A stretch of DNA of 38,347 nt from SXIZ01 sp040079795 (GTDB taxonomy: Bacteria; Pseudomonadota; Gammaproteobacteria; Methylococcales; Methylomonadaceae), in assembly GCA_040079795.1 (NCBI GenBank), contig JBEBJQ010000037.1, forward strand, positions 1 to 38,347, read 5' to 3'. Under the pieces are notes generated by a model. The model made no database searches, was not told the origin of the DNA, and saw nothing but the letters and a program-made list of their open reading frames with translations. A program made the position numbers and the translations under genes. This document shows positions 25,319-33,031 of this stretch, piece after piece. The first letter of the stretch is position 1. Each line of letters starts with the position of its first letter.

Positions 25319-26059
25319 ATGTCACACTTTAAAATTTTAGTTGTCGAAGATGACGATGCCATCAGAGGCATGTTAGTGATGGTGCTTGAACAGGCTGGCT
25401 TTATGCCGATTGCGGCTGCGGATGCTGATAAGGCGCAGAAGTTATTGGATGATAATTTTCCTGACTTGATTCTACTGGACTGGATGTTGCCGGGCATTAC
25501 CGGTGTTGAATGGGCTAGACGCTTAAAAAAAGACACGGTTACGCGCGAGATCCCGATCATTTTACTGACCGCGCGTGGTGAGGAAGAGGACAAAATAAAA
25601 GGTTTGGAAGTGGGCGCAGATGATTATATGACCAAACCTTTTTCACCTAAAGAACTGGTTGCGAGAATTCGGGCGGTGTTGCGCAGAAGCGGTAAGATGC
25701 AGGATTTAGCTCAAATAAGCCATGGCGATTTGATCCTGGATATTGTCCAACATCGTTTAAGTATTGGCGATAATCAGTTAGATGTTAGTCCCACCGAATT
25801 TCGGTTAATCAACTTTTTTATGACCCATCCTGATAAGGTCTACAGTCGCACGCAATTGCTGGATCAGGTTTGGGGGCGCAGTGTTTACATCGAAGAGCGC
25901 ACGGTTGATGTGCATATTCGTCGGTTACGCAAAATTCTTGGGAAGTATGGGCGGGAAGATATGGTTCAGACTGTCCGGGGCTTTGGCTATCGCTTTTCTT
26001 TGCTGGATACGATTTCACCTGCAAGTGGCAATATGGCATCCGCTGCCCTGCACGTATAG
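25319..26059 (+). CDS. phoB: phosphate regulon response regulator PhoB
   Basis: 246 residues. Receiver domain 1-120 with acidic pocket VVEDDDA, phosphoacceptor Asp54 (LLDWMLPG), switch Thr in LLTARGEE and Lys in TKPFSPKEL. C-terminal OmpR/PhoB winged helix (SPTEFRLINFFMTHPDKVYSRTQLL; RTVDVHIRRLRKIL; VRGFGYRF). A tail of about 17 residues after YRF (SLLDTISPASGNMASAALHV) exceeds the usual end. It binds the Pho box found upstream of pstS. phoR follows on the same strand. Confidence 0.96.
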   Translation: MSHFKILVVEDDDAIRGMLVMVLEQAGFMPIAAADADKAQKLLDDNFPDLILLDWMLPGITGVEWARRLKKDTVTREIPIILLTARGEEEDKIKGLEVGADDYMTKPFSPKELVARIRAVLRRSGKMQDLAQISHGDLILDIVQHRLSIGDNQLDVSPTEFRLINFFMTHPDKVYSRTQLLDQVWGRSVYIEERTVDVHIRRLRKILGKYGREDMVQTVRGFGYRFSLLDTISPASGNMASAALHV

Positions 26060-26102
26060 CCTTAAGTGCAATCACTATGTATAAAGAGTAAACGCCAAGG
26101 TT

Positions 26103-27380
26103 ATGGATAGTTGGCAAAAAGAAATTATCACGGTGGTTTTATTGTTTTTCATAACCGCGATAATAGGGGCGAGCACCGGGTTATTTCTACCCTTAATGTT
26201 GTTGCTGGTATCGGTGTTGTTAAGTTATCAGGTTTTTCAAATCAATCGCTTTGAACATTGGTTGAGGCGGGGCGGGAGCGGACAATACCCCAAAGCCAGT
26301 GGGATCTGGGAAGATATTTATTATCACCAGTATCGCCTAAAAAAAGCCGAAAAAAAACGTAAAAAGAAATTGGGGAAAATGATTGACCAATTTCGAAAAT
26401 CAACTGAAGCCTTACCGGACGCCGCAGTTGTTTTAGGTGTTCACGATGAGATTGAGTGGGTCAATAAAATAGCCGGGGATGTTTTAGGCTTGCGCCAAGC
26501 TGATAAAGGTCAACGCATCCCCAATTTAATCCGTTTTCCAGAGTTTATTCGTTACCTTAAAATCGGTGATTACCATGAACCGATTAGCATACCTTCTCCC
26601 GTAAATAAGAATATTACCTTGGCAGTGCGCATTATTGCTTATGGTGCTGGCCTGAGGCTGCTGCTTGCACAAGATGTTACGCAGTTAAAGCAAATGGAGC
26701 TGATGCGTAAAGATTTTGTCGCCAATGTCTCACATGAACTCAGGACCCCTTTGACAGTCCTGAAAGGGTATCTGGAAACCTTGCAGGAGGGGGGGGAGCC
26801 TAGCTCAGCCTTATTAAATAGCGCCTTACAGCAAATGCATAAACAAACCGAACGCATGCAGCATTTGGTGGATGATTTGTTGCTCCTAACCCGCCTCGAA
26901 ACCAAACCTAAAAAAGCCGAAGCAGTCAATGTTCCGCTTTTGCTGAGTCAAATCTGTGGGGAAAGTGATGCGTTTAAACAAAATAGCAGCAGAATCGAAC
27001 TTACGCTTGCTACTGATGCCCATCTTGAGGGGGATGAGCAAGAATTACGCAGTGCCTTTACCAATCTAATTGAAAATGCGCTTAAATATTCGCCGGATGA
27101 TTCGGTGGTCAAAGTGCGTTGGTATCAAGAAAATACCAATGCCCTATTAGCTGTTGAGGATTTTGGTGAGGGTATTGCCGCCGCAAATATTTCAAGGGTG
27201 ACTGAGCGTTTTTATCGTTGTGATGTTAAACGGGACAAGGCTGTTTCAGGTACCGGTCTAGGATTATCTATTGTTAAACACGTATTAATGCGGCATGATG
27301 CCCGCTTACAGATTGATAGCACTTTACACAAAGGGAGTTGTTTTAAATGTTATTTTCCTGCTGGACGGCTGGTTCAATAG
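26103..27380 (+). CDS. phoR: phosphate regulon sensor histidine kinase PhoR
   Basis: 425 residues. Two adjacent N-terminal helices (about 8-42) have almost no periplasmic loop, as in PhoR, which senses through PstB/PhoU rather than an outside ligand. A Lys-rich linker (KKAEKKRKKKLGKM) and a PAS domain (about 100-195) follow. The HisKA box is VSHELRTPLTVLKGYLE (His211) and the HATPase motifs are FTNLIENALKYSP (N), VEDFGEGI (G1), FYR (F) and GTGLGLSIVKH (G2). It phosphorylates PhoB under phosphate limitation. An eight-G run codes for EGG-E after the H box (around 26788). Confidence 0.95.
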   Translation: MDSWQKEIITVVLLFFITAIIGASTGLFLPLMLLLVSVLLSYQVFQINRFEHWLRRGGSGQYPKASGIWEDIYYHQYRLKKAEKKRKKKLGKMIDQFRKSTEALPDAAVVLGVHDEIEWVNKIAGDVLGLRQADKGQRIPNLIRFPEFIRYLKIGDYHEPISIPSPVNKNITLAVRIIAYGAGLRLLLAQDVTQLKQMELMRKDFVANVSHELRTPLTVLKGYLETLQEGGEPSSALLNSALQQMHKQTERMQHLVDDLLLLTRLETKPKKAEAVNVPLLLSQICGESDAFKQNSSRIELTLATDAHLEGDEQELRSAFTNLIENALKYSPDDSVVKVRWYQENTNALLAVEDFGEGIAAANISRVTERFYRCDVKRDKAVSGTGLGLSIVKHVLMRHDARLQIDSTLHKGSCFKCYFPAGRLVQ

Positions 27381-27589
27381 GCCATTGCACAAAGTAAAGC
27401 TGGTGTTTCCTAATAAATTGACTAAATCAATGATTTTACTGCTTGAGACTTGCTATGCAATCCCGGGGTAACTTATAGCTTTTGATTTGCACATTCCACT
27501 GCTTTTTCTCAAATTGTGTTGTATATTTGCAAAGGACTATAAATCTATATGGTTCTTTTGGGAGTGGCAATGAAGAGTATTCAGGGTAA

Positions 27590-28078
27590 ATGATGACATC
27601 TGCAACTAATCTGATAACCCGTGAAGGGAGGGATGAGTTGGAAAAGGAGCTCAATTTTCTGTGGAGGATAGAGCGAAGACAAGTAACAGAGGCCGTTTCA
27701 GATGCGGCGGCGCTGGGGGATCGATCAGAAAATGCGGAGTATAAAGAAGGAAAACGCCGGTTAAGGGAGATCGACAGGCGTGTACGGTTTTTGAGGAAGC
27801 GCTTGGAAGAAGTACGCATCGTTGAGTATTCACCCCAACAAGAAGGAAAAGTATACTTTGGTGCGTGGGTTGAGCTTGAAAATGAACAGGGTGATATTGT
27901 GCATTATCGAATAGTCGGGTCCGATGAATTTAATCCTCAAAATAATGCCATTAGTATTAATTCCCCGATGGCAAAAGCACTTATCGGAAAATCCGTAGAT
28001 GATGAAATAAACGTCGTTACTCCAGAAGGCAAAAAACAGTGGTCTATTAATGCCATTCAATACAAGCCTTTTGATTGA
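27590..28078 (+). CDS. greB: transcription elongation factor GreB
   Basis: 162 residues. The N-terminal coiled coil has the acidic tip spelled ALGDRSENAEYKEGKRRLRE, and the RRLREIDRRVRFLRKRLE segment is the GreB-specific basic patch that separates it from GreA. The C-terminal FKBP-like domain (VGSDEFNP..NAISINSPMAKALIGKSVDDEI) follows. It rescues backtracked RNA polymerase by stimulating transcript cleavage. Tandem ATGs at 27590/27593 follow AGGG. It stands alone after phoR and is the last intact chromosomal gene before the mobile-element patch. Confidence 0.96.
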   Translation: MMTSATNLITREGRDELEKELNFLWRIERRQVTEAVSDAAALGDRSENAEYKEGKRRLREIDRRVRFLRKRLEEVRIVEYSPQQEGKVYFGAWVELENEQGDIVHYRIVGSDEFNPQNNAISINSPMAKALIGKSVDDEINVVTPEGKKQWSINAIQYKPFD

Positions 28079-28096
28079 GTCGCTCAGGTAGTCTGG

Positions 28097-28823
28097 GGGT
28101 GTAAGAATTTTTGTGTAAATGGTCATTTAGTAGGAAACTAAAATTTTCCGAATAGGACAAAAAATGACCACACAAAAACCACTACCCAATGACTTAATCG
28201 GCAGCCTGCTCTCTAACGATCAAAAGCCAGAAGACATTCTGGGTGAAAATGGCATTCTGAAGCAGCCCACAAAAGCATTGATAGGGCGGGCGCTACAGGC
28301 TGAAATGACAGAACATCTAGGCCATAGCAAGCATGATAACGTCATCAATAACTTAGGTAATACCCGTAATGATAAAAGCCGCAAGGCCTTGAAAGGTGAC
28401 TTTGGTGAATTGCCGATAAAAATTCCCCCGTGATCGCCTTGCAGGCTTTGGCGGTAAGACCATCTCGCTTTATTCACATGGCATGAGTTACGGGAAGCCC
28501 AAAGCCATCTCATGGAAATGTATGGCACTGAAGTTTCTTCATCGCTTATCCCGTCAGTGACCGATGCCGCTGTCGACGATATTAAACAATGGCAATCACG
28601 TTCCCTGGATGCGATTTATCCCGTCGTTTATCTCGGCCGCACCCATATCAAAGTGCGTGATGTAGGGGGCGTCCGTAGCAAAGCCATTTTCCTTGCAACC
28701 GGCATTAATAGGGAAGGCTAAAAGGAAGTTTTAGGGCTTTGGATTGCCCAGACGGAGGGCGCTAAGTTTTGGCTCCCTGTAGCCACTGAACTCAAAAAAC
28801 CGCGGGGTATAGGATATTTTCAT
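28097..28823 (+). mobile_element. IS256-family element, 5' part only, decayed
   Basis: An IS256-type left end (GGTGTAAGAATTTTTGTGTAA, from about 28097) precedes a broken transposase. Recognisable sequence stops near 28823, about half way through the usual transposase. No right end is seen on the far side of the adjoining IS1111-type element, so the 3' half was lost by deletion, not merely split by insertion. The exact limits are estimates. Confidence 0.75.
28164..28823 (+). pseudogene. IS256-family transposase remnant, multiple frameshifts and stops
   Basis: The N-terminal 88 residues are intact (MTTQKPLPNDLIGSLL ... RALQAEMTEHLGHSKHD ... NDKSRKALKGDFGELPIKIP). An extra C in the CCCCC run near 28429 then shifts the frame. 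After this about 45-50 bases normally found downstream of the PRDR motif are missing, and another one-base change occurs near 28493. The frame recovers at SHLMEMYGTEVSSSLI through VYLGRTHIKVRD to GINREG. There it meets an in-frame TAA where the family has a Lys codon (28719-28721). Matching sequence goes on (KEVLGLWIAQTEGAKFWLPV) to an extra A and a TAG near 28800-28812. The DDE catalytic region is incomplete. Comparison is with the family sequence as I remember it. Confidence 0.85.
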
Positions 28824-28868
28824 TCGCTGAAAAACATGGAAACGTAGCGTGAGCGAAGTGATAATGGA

Positions 28869-28881
28869 ATGGACGCCCACT
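28869..28881 (+). repeat. left sub-terminal inverted repeat of the IS1111-type element
   Basis: ATGGACGCCCACT, exact reverse complement of 30213-30225; it lies 69 bases before the transposase ATG. Confidence 0.75.
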
Positions 28882-28950
28882 ACCCAAAATAGTATTAATA
28901 TGCCAATTTGATTGGTTGTTAATCACTTAGTTTAGATAGAGGCATCCGAC

Positions 28951-29972
28951 ATGAATATTAGAACAATAGGTATTGATATCGCTAAAGAAGTATTTCAAAT
29001 TCATGGAGTTGATTCACAGGGTAAGGTTCTGGTTAAAAAGCAGATTCGAAGACATGGGATGCTTAAATTTTTTGCCAATCTGCAGCCGTGTTGTGTGGCA
29101 TGGAGGCCTGTGGCGGGGTCCATTACTGGGTAAGAGAGCTCCGCAAGTTTGGGCACACTATCAAATTGATGTCACCTCAGTTTGTTAAGCCTTATGTTAA
29201 AACTAACAAGAACGACATGGCGGATGCTGAGGCAATTTGTGAAGCCGTTGCCCGCCCTAATATGCGCTTTGTGAGTGTAAAAACAGTTGAGCAGCAAGCG
29301 ATATTGTCAATTCATAGGGCAAGACAGGGTTTTGTGAAAGCCAGAACGGCGCAAGCAAATCAAATTCGAGGCTTACTGGCAGAGCTAGGAATAGTAATTC
29401 CCAAAGGTATTCATATTTTGACTAATCGAATGCCTGAAATTTTAGAAAACGCCGAAAATGGAATACCGGGCCTTCAGAGGCAACTATTACAGCGATTAAT
29501 CGATCATCTCAAAGAATTGGATCGCCAAGTTGATGGGTTAGAAATCCAGATTAACCATTGGCATAAAGAGAATGAAAGCAGCCAAAAGTTGGCTACTATA
29601 CCCGGCATCGGACCTATTACCGCTAGTGCTATTGTGGCAACCATTGGTAACGCATTTGACTTCAAAAATGGTCGTCAATTGGCAGCGTGGCTTGGATTAG
29701 TGCCAAAACAAAGCTCAAGTGGTGGAAAACAAAATTTGTTGGGCATTAGCAAGCGCGGAGACAGTTATTTGCACACACTGTTAATTCATGGGTCCCGTTC
29801 CGTTATTCGTTACGCAGATACCTCGGATAATAGTTGGTTAAAGTCTCTATCAGAGCGGCGCAACAAAAATATTGTGGCTGTTGCATTAGCAAACAAAAAT
29901 ACACGGATAGCATGGGCATTGTTGACAAAAAATACCCGATTTGAAGCTAGTCATGTTTTAAGCGGATGTTAA
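28951..29972 (+). pseudogene. IS110-family (IS1111 group) transposase, single frameshift
   Basis: The first frame starts MNIRTIGIDIAKEVFQIHG, the RuvC-like start with the first catalytic Asp (GIDIAK), and runs to a stop at 29131. The second frame carries on exactly where homologues would: GMEACGGVHYWVRELRKFGH (catalytic Glu), KNDMADAEAICEA (Asp pair). The C-terminal transposase_20 domain follows (ATIPGIGPITASAIVATIG, LAAWLGLVPKQSSSGGK with the nucleophile-region Ser, LLGISKRGDSYLHTLLIHG). Adding one G near 29096 (GTGGCATGG to GTGGGCATGG) restores a full reading of about 340 residues ending at 29972. Everything else looks intact, so the lesion is recent or a sequencing error. Confidence 0.88.
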
Positions 29973-30212
29973 ACGAATGGTCGCAATGAGTAGGTCATAA
30001 CGATTGCATAGGCAATTATAAAGTGATGGCAAGACAGGACGAACCGTAATCAGATAATTCCGATAAAAATCTCGATTATTAAAATCGCAGTGATGATGGG
30101 GGTCTGGTTAGCTTATTCCATCAGGGATTGGAGGTTTACCCTCTAAAATCCGGATATATGGCAGCAATCGATTCCTTTCTTGAAATATCATGGGTTAAAT
30201 GCTTGGCAAAAC
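29973..30212 (+). ncRNA. candidate guide (seek/bridge) RNA region of the IS1111-type element
   Basis: 240 non-coding bases between the transposase stop and the right inverted repeat. In IS1111-group elements this is where the structured RNA that pairs with donor and target DNA is encoded. Short complementary segments suggest structure (for example GGAGGTTTACCCTCT near 30130), but I did not fold it. The call rests on position and family, not on an identified RNA boundary. Confidence 0.4.
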
Positions 30213-30225
30213 AGTGGGCGTCCAT
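30213..30225 (-). repeat. right sub-terminal inverted repeat of the IS1111-type element
   Basis: AGTGGGCGTCCAT, exact reverse complement of 28869-28881. The 180 bases beyond it, up to the integrase remnant, hold no gene I recognise; they include a loose TTGACG...CGTCAA inverted pair near 30290-30325. Confidence 0.75.
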
Positions 30226-30404
30226 ATAAGATTTTTAGTCCCCCGATAGCCGCACAGGGCCGGGTGTTGAGCCGTATTAGAATGGCTTGACGTTGACAGA
30301 GGCTTCCCGAATAGCCGTCAAGTCATTGTCGGAGCAAGCGGACGCAGGACGAATCGGGGCTTGCGCAGCAAAATAAACCGTCGCGTTAAGTTTTTGCCGA
30401 TTTT

Positions 30405-30923
30405 TCAAGCAGGGTGCCCGGAAAAATCTTTAGCAAAAATGAGCGACTCTCCAATGGCTTTTAGGCGGTTTATAATTACTATTAGGTGATCCCGCGTAAT
30501 TTCGTTCATTGAAATATCACCGATAAACGGCAAAATATGGTTTGTTACGCACGCACGCACGTCTTCCCTGTATTTATCCCCCCATTTTTGGTTTACAGCC
30601 AGCCAGCGCTCAAAAACCAAATTAAAAGCATTGTTTTGTTTGGTGACAATTTCTTGACGTTTGGTTTTTTTAAACTCGGCTGGGTCTATACCATCCGCTA
30701 GTTGCTTTCTGGCAATGTCCCGTTTGTCACGGGCTGCTTTTAAGGAGGTCTCTGGGTATACGCCAAGTGGTAATGTTTTACGTTTTCCAGCGAATCTATA
30801 ATTCAGCCGAAAATATTTTGAACCATTCTGATGAATTAAAACGTACATGCCCTTTTCACCGGGTAGCTTGTAAGCCTTGTCAGGGTTAGTTTTAGCGCTT
30901 CTAGTTGTGGTATCTGAGAGCAT
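30405..30923 (-). pseudogene. truncated P4-type tyrosine integrase (N-terminal part only)
   Basis: 172 residues against about 400 in the family. The N-terminal DUF4102 arm-binding domain is complete (MLSDTTTRSAKTNPDKAYKL, GSKYFRLNYRFAGKRKTLPLG, ETSLKAARDKRDIARKQLADGIDP), followed by the core SAM-like domain (VFERWLAVNQKWGDKYREDV, ILPFIGDISMNEITRDHLI). The similarity then stops at RLKAIGESL, and the last dozen codons do not match, so the whole catalytic domain with the R-H-R-Y residues is gone. It reads away from the 3' end of tRNA-Arg(CCU), 152 bases distant, the usual place of an island integrase. It is therefore an inactive relic. Confidence 0.88.
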
Positions 30924-31006
30924 CTGGCGGTATAAAAAAAATTAATATTTGAATATACCGCCAACTTTGTTGACTTTCATAGCTATTTATTGTTCTTTAT
31001 TGGACA

Positions 31007-31043
31007 ATAAAAAACCCGCTAAGCCTTATGTCTTGCGGGTTTT
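31007..31043 (-). terminator. rho-independent terminator downstream of tRNA-Arg
   Basis: On the minus strand AAACCCGCAAG ... CTTAGCGGGTTTTTTAT: a GC-rich stem with a loop of about 8-10 bases and a run of six T. It begins about 33 bases beyond the tRNA 3' end and so ends the tRNA transcript. Confidence 0.85.
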
Positions 31044-31075
31044 GGTGCTTCGTTGAGCTACATTAAATCATTAAT

Positions 31076-31152
31076 TGGTGTCCCGAGGCGGATTCGAACC
31101 ACCGGCCTGTCCCTTAGGAGGGGACCGCTCTATCCTACTGAGCTATCGGGAC
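31076..31152 (-). tRNA. tRNA-Arg (anticodon CCU)
   Basis: 77 bases including an encoded CCA (31076-31078). The acceptor stem is GTCCCGA / TCGGGAC. The D-loop region is AGCTCAGTAGGATAGAGC. The anticodon stem is GTCCC / GGGAC around loop CTCCTAA, giving anticodon CCT (reads AGG). The T arm is CCGGTGGTTCGAATCCGCC with the invariant TTCGAAT. It serves as the likely attachment site for the integrase remnant next to its 3' end; no second copy of the 3' end was seen in the window. Confidence 0.97.
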
Positions 31153-31162
31153 ACATCTGGGC

Positions 31163-31190
31163 ATTTTAGCATAACCTTATGCTTAGCCAA
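31163..31190 (-). promoter_or_regulatory. sigma-70 promoter of tRNA-Arg
   Basis: Minus strand TTGGCT (-35, 31185-31190), a 16-base spacer, and TAAAAT (-10, 31163-31168) preceded by TGC, an extended -10. Transcription would start a few bases before the mature 5' end at 31152. Confidence 0.65.
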
Positions 31191-31253
31191 CTTGAATTTA
31201 TATGGTTTTATGAGGTTCTTACGGACTAGCAGCGTTAATGTGTGTTGAGGGGG

Positions 31254-31748
31254 TTATGCGGATGTTAGTTTACGGGAATGGAAATCACTTTGTGTTGTGC
31301 CATCTTTTCGATAGGTATTGGGGCTTTGCGTATGGCCTTTAATAACCAGTAAAGAACGATGGGTATATCGACGGAGTATGTCGATACTGCCGCCATTTTG
31401 TTCGTTTAGACGTTTGCAGGTTTTGGTTATTTTGATAATTTCTGACCAATTATTGCGCATGGCTTCAGCGGCGAGGCCTGTTGCTTTGGCTTTTTCAAGG
31501 TATTGCAGCATACCGTTCTGGTCATTTGGCAGGGTTTCAGTGGTTAGCACTTGTGCCATTTGCCGCGAAAATTGGTTAATTTCATTAATTAGCGGTTGTT
31601 TTTTTTCAACAATTAAGTTGAGCGGTGCAATTTGGTCATTTTTTTTTAATAAATCCGCTTCATCCAGCAGTAATTGCTGGAGCTGGCGAATCAGGTTTAA
31701 ACCATTGGCTGTTAATTTCTCTGCAATGGGAAATGTTTTGCTAATCAT
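31254..31748 (-). CDS. flgN: flagellar export chaperone FlgN
   Basis: 164 residues, all-helical, with the FlgN pattern: an N-terminal helix rich in Leu/Gln (LNLIRQLQQLLLDEADLLKKND), LNLIVEKKQPLINEIN, and the C-terminal LNEQNGGSIDILRRYTHRSLLVIKG that resembles the part binding hook-associated proteins FlgK/FlgL. It keeps these substrates soluble and brings them to the flagellar export gate. It lies 12 bases after flgM in the same operon. The last 25 residues (YRKDGTTQSDFHSRKL) are the usual variable polar tail. Confidence 0.88.
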   Translation of the reverse strand: MISKTFPIAEKLTANGLNLIRQLQQLLLDEADLLKKNDQIAPLNLIVEKKQPLINEINQFSRQMAQVLTTETLPNDQNGMLQYLEKAKATGLAAEAMRNNWSEIIKITKTCKRLNEQNGGSIDILRRYTHRSLLVIKGHTQSPNTYRKDGTTQSDFHSRKLTSA

Positions 31749-31760
31749 TTAGAAATTATT

Positions 31761-32036
31761 TCAGGGTAAAGTCTTTTCAAATTGTAATATTTTAGCGGCC
31801 ACACGCTCAGCATCAACTTTATAGCTGCCGTCTTCAATGGCTTGTTTGATGCCGGCGATGCGCGCACTATTGTCTGCTGACGAGGCTAATGCTGTTTTGA
31901 TCCGGTCAGCACTGGGTGTTGCAACTTTATCAAGCTCGCTGGTTTGGGCTGCTTCCGCCTTATTAATTGCAGGGCTGGGCAGTTTAGTACCGGCGGGTTT
32001 AACGGGTATTCTGTGGTTAATTCTGTCGATGGCCAT
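31761..32036 (-). CDS. flgM: anti-sigma-28 factor FlgM
   Basis: 91 residues. The disordered N-terminal half (MAIDRINHRIPVKPAGTKLP) is typical of FlgM. The C-terminal sigma-28-binding part is visible (ADRIKTALASSADNSARIAGIKQAIEDGSYKVDAERVAAKILQFE), matching the family VD..KV..LR.AI..G.Y.VD...IA..I..FE pattern. It holds FliA inactive until the hook is complete and FlgM is exported. A sigma-28-like promoter lies just upstream, giving autoregulation, and flgN follows. Confidence 0.93.
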   Translation of the reverse strand: MAIDRINHRIPVKPAGTKLPSPAINKAEAAQTSELDKVATPSADRIKTALASSADNSARIAGIKQAIEDGSYKVDAERVAAKILQFEKTLP

Positions 32037-32075
32037 AATAGGTGTCCTCTGAAAATCGTTTTAGTCTACTATCAA

Positions 32076-32101
32076 ATATCGGCATTTTTAAAGAAACTTT
32101 A
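32076..32101 (-). promoter_or_regulatory. sigma-28 (FliA)-type promoter of flgM-flgN
   Basis: Minus strand TAAAGTTT (32094-32101), a 10-base spacer, then GCCGATAT (32076-32083), against the consensus TAAAGTTT-N11-GCCGATAA. One -10 base differs and the spacer is one base short. The ATG of flgM is 40 bases downstream of the -10 box, a suitable leader length. Confidence 0.75.
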
Positions 32102-32113
32102 ATTTATTTTCAT

Positions 32114-32806
32114 TTACTGGTTAATGGAAACAAACCCTTGCTTGGTAACGGTACCTGAAATAATTCGACCGGACGAGGTATTTTTTACCCGGATTGTTTG
32201 GTTGTGGGCGCCATCCATCAATGCAATCCCTTGCATTTCAATGGCAAGGTAAGGGTTTGCAGAGGATATGGTGACATTTTCTCCTCGTTTTATGAGTATT
32301 GCGCGGGTTATATCCCTTTCGCTAAGTATAGCGCCTTGTAACAAATTGTTAGCAGCTTGTTTATGAATGGCTAGATTTATATCTTGAATAGCCGGGGTGC
32401 TGAGTTGCGAAATATCCATATGTTTAATACTAAGCTGATTTTCAGTCAGTATTTCGCCACGCTTTACCGGCTGGGTTAGGGTGATGACATCCCGGTATAT
32501 TTTGACTTGTGCCGAAACATAGAGTGACCAGCCGTTTACCGAATTACATTTCACTGCAATAGCGTTACGGCCAGGTTTAATTGTTTGGCTGGCAATGGAA
32601 GTTTCTAAGGGTTGCTCGCACGCATTCAGTTGTAGCCGCGAATCAAGTGGCGCAAAAGTTGTTTCATGCTCAGTGCTTGGTTCCAGTGTTTTATCGATTA
32701 ATTCCCGTGCAGCGGCATAAATGGTGTCATGCGCCTGAAATTCACTGGCGAAAGTGTTTTTGCTAAAAGTGAAAAAAACCAGAAGGGTGATGAAAAGTAA
32801 TTGCAT
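32114..32806 (-). CDS. flgA: flagellar basal body P-ring formation protein FlgA
   Basis: 230 residues. Signal peptide MQLLFITLLVFFTFSKNTFA, then a FlgA N-terminal domain (ARELIDKTLEPSTEHETTFA, LDSRLQLNACEQPLE) and the C-terminal SAF domain (VKRGEILTENQLSIKHMDIS, LLQGAILSERDITRAILIKRGENVTI, GIALMDGAHNQTIRVKNTSSGRIISGTV). It is the periplasmic chaperone for FlgI in P-ring assembly. It is transcribed towards flgM but from its own sigma-54-type promoter, while flgM has a separate sigma-28 one. Confidence 0.95.
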   Translation of the reverse strand: MQLLFITLLVFFTFSKNTFASEFQAHDTIYAAARELIDKTLEPSTEHETTFAPLDSRLQLNACEQPLETSIASQTIKPGRNAIAVKCNSVNGWSLYVSAQVKIYRDVITLTQPVKRGEILTENQLSIKHMDISQLSTPAIQDINLAIHKQAANNLLQGAILSERDITRAILIKRGENVTISSANPYLAIEMQGIALMDGAHNQTIRVKNTSSGRIISGTVTKQGFVSINQ

Positions 32807-32845
32807 GTTCGAAATAAATACCGTAATGAGTTATTCTTCAATTTA

Positions 32846-32861
32846 AGCATAATTAATGCCA
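32846..32861 (-). promoter_or_regulatory. sigma-54 (RpoN) -24/-12 promoter of flgA
   Basis: Minus strand TGGCATTAATTATGCT: GG and GC separated by exactly 10 bases, against TGGCACG-N4-TTGCW. It lies 40 bases before the flgA ATG, so the start of transcription would be about 28 bases upstream of it. RpoN control of middle flagellar genes is known in Pseudomonas and Vibrio. Confidence 0.65.
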
Positions 32862-33031
32862 AAATATTCCCTTTAAATATACTTATTATGAATGGTCTAT
32901 TTTTTTGCTAAAGTTTTAATTTTAAATGGTTAGTTAGAGTGTATTTAAAAGTGGAGGTTGTAGGCGGGTAGGATTTTTAAGCTTGAAGATAGTCAAAAAA
33001 TTGACATTGAAGTGTTTAACAGTAGTTGATC

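Larger units (their letters stand above)
28869..30225 (+). mobile_element. IS110-family, IS1111-type insertion sequence
   Basis: About 1.36 kb bounded by a 13-bp perfect inverted repeat: ATGGACGCCCACT at 28869-28881 and AGTGGGCGTCCAT at 30213-30225. Inside are a DEDD transposase and two non-coding arms, short on the left (69 bases from the repeat to the ATG) and long on the right (about 240 bases). Short sub-terminal repeats and a long 3' non-coding end are the marks of the IS1111 subgroup; plain IS110 elements lack the repeats and have the long arm on the 5' side. The true ends lie a few bases outside the repeats and cannot be fixed without an empty site. Confidence 0.8.

Noticed and set aside
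28220..28528. A minus-strand frame across the IS256 relic
   Set aside because: The plus strand matches the IS256 transposase; this frame is its shadow.
28951..29133. Programmed frameshifting to make the IS110-type transposase
   Set aside because: There is no slippery heptamer at the junction and the family is not known to need frameshifting; a simple one-base deletion explains it.
30405..31152. Duplicate att site for the tRNA-linked integrase
   Set aside because: I compared the tRNA 3' end with the sequence around 28.0-30.4 kb by eye and saw no second copy, so no island ends are claimed.
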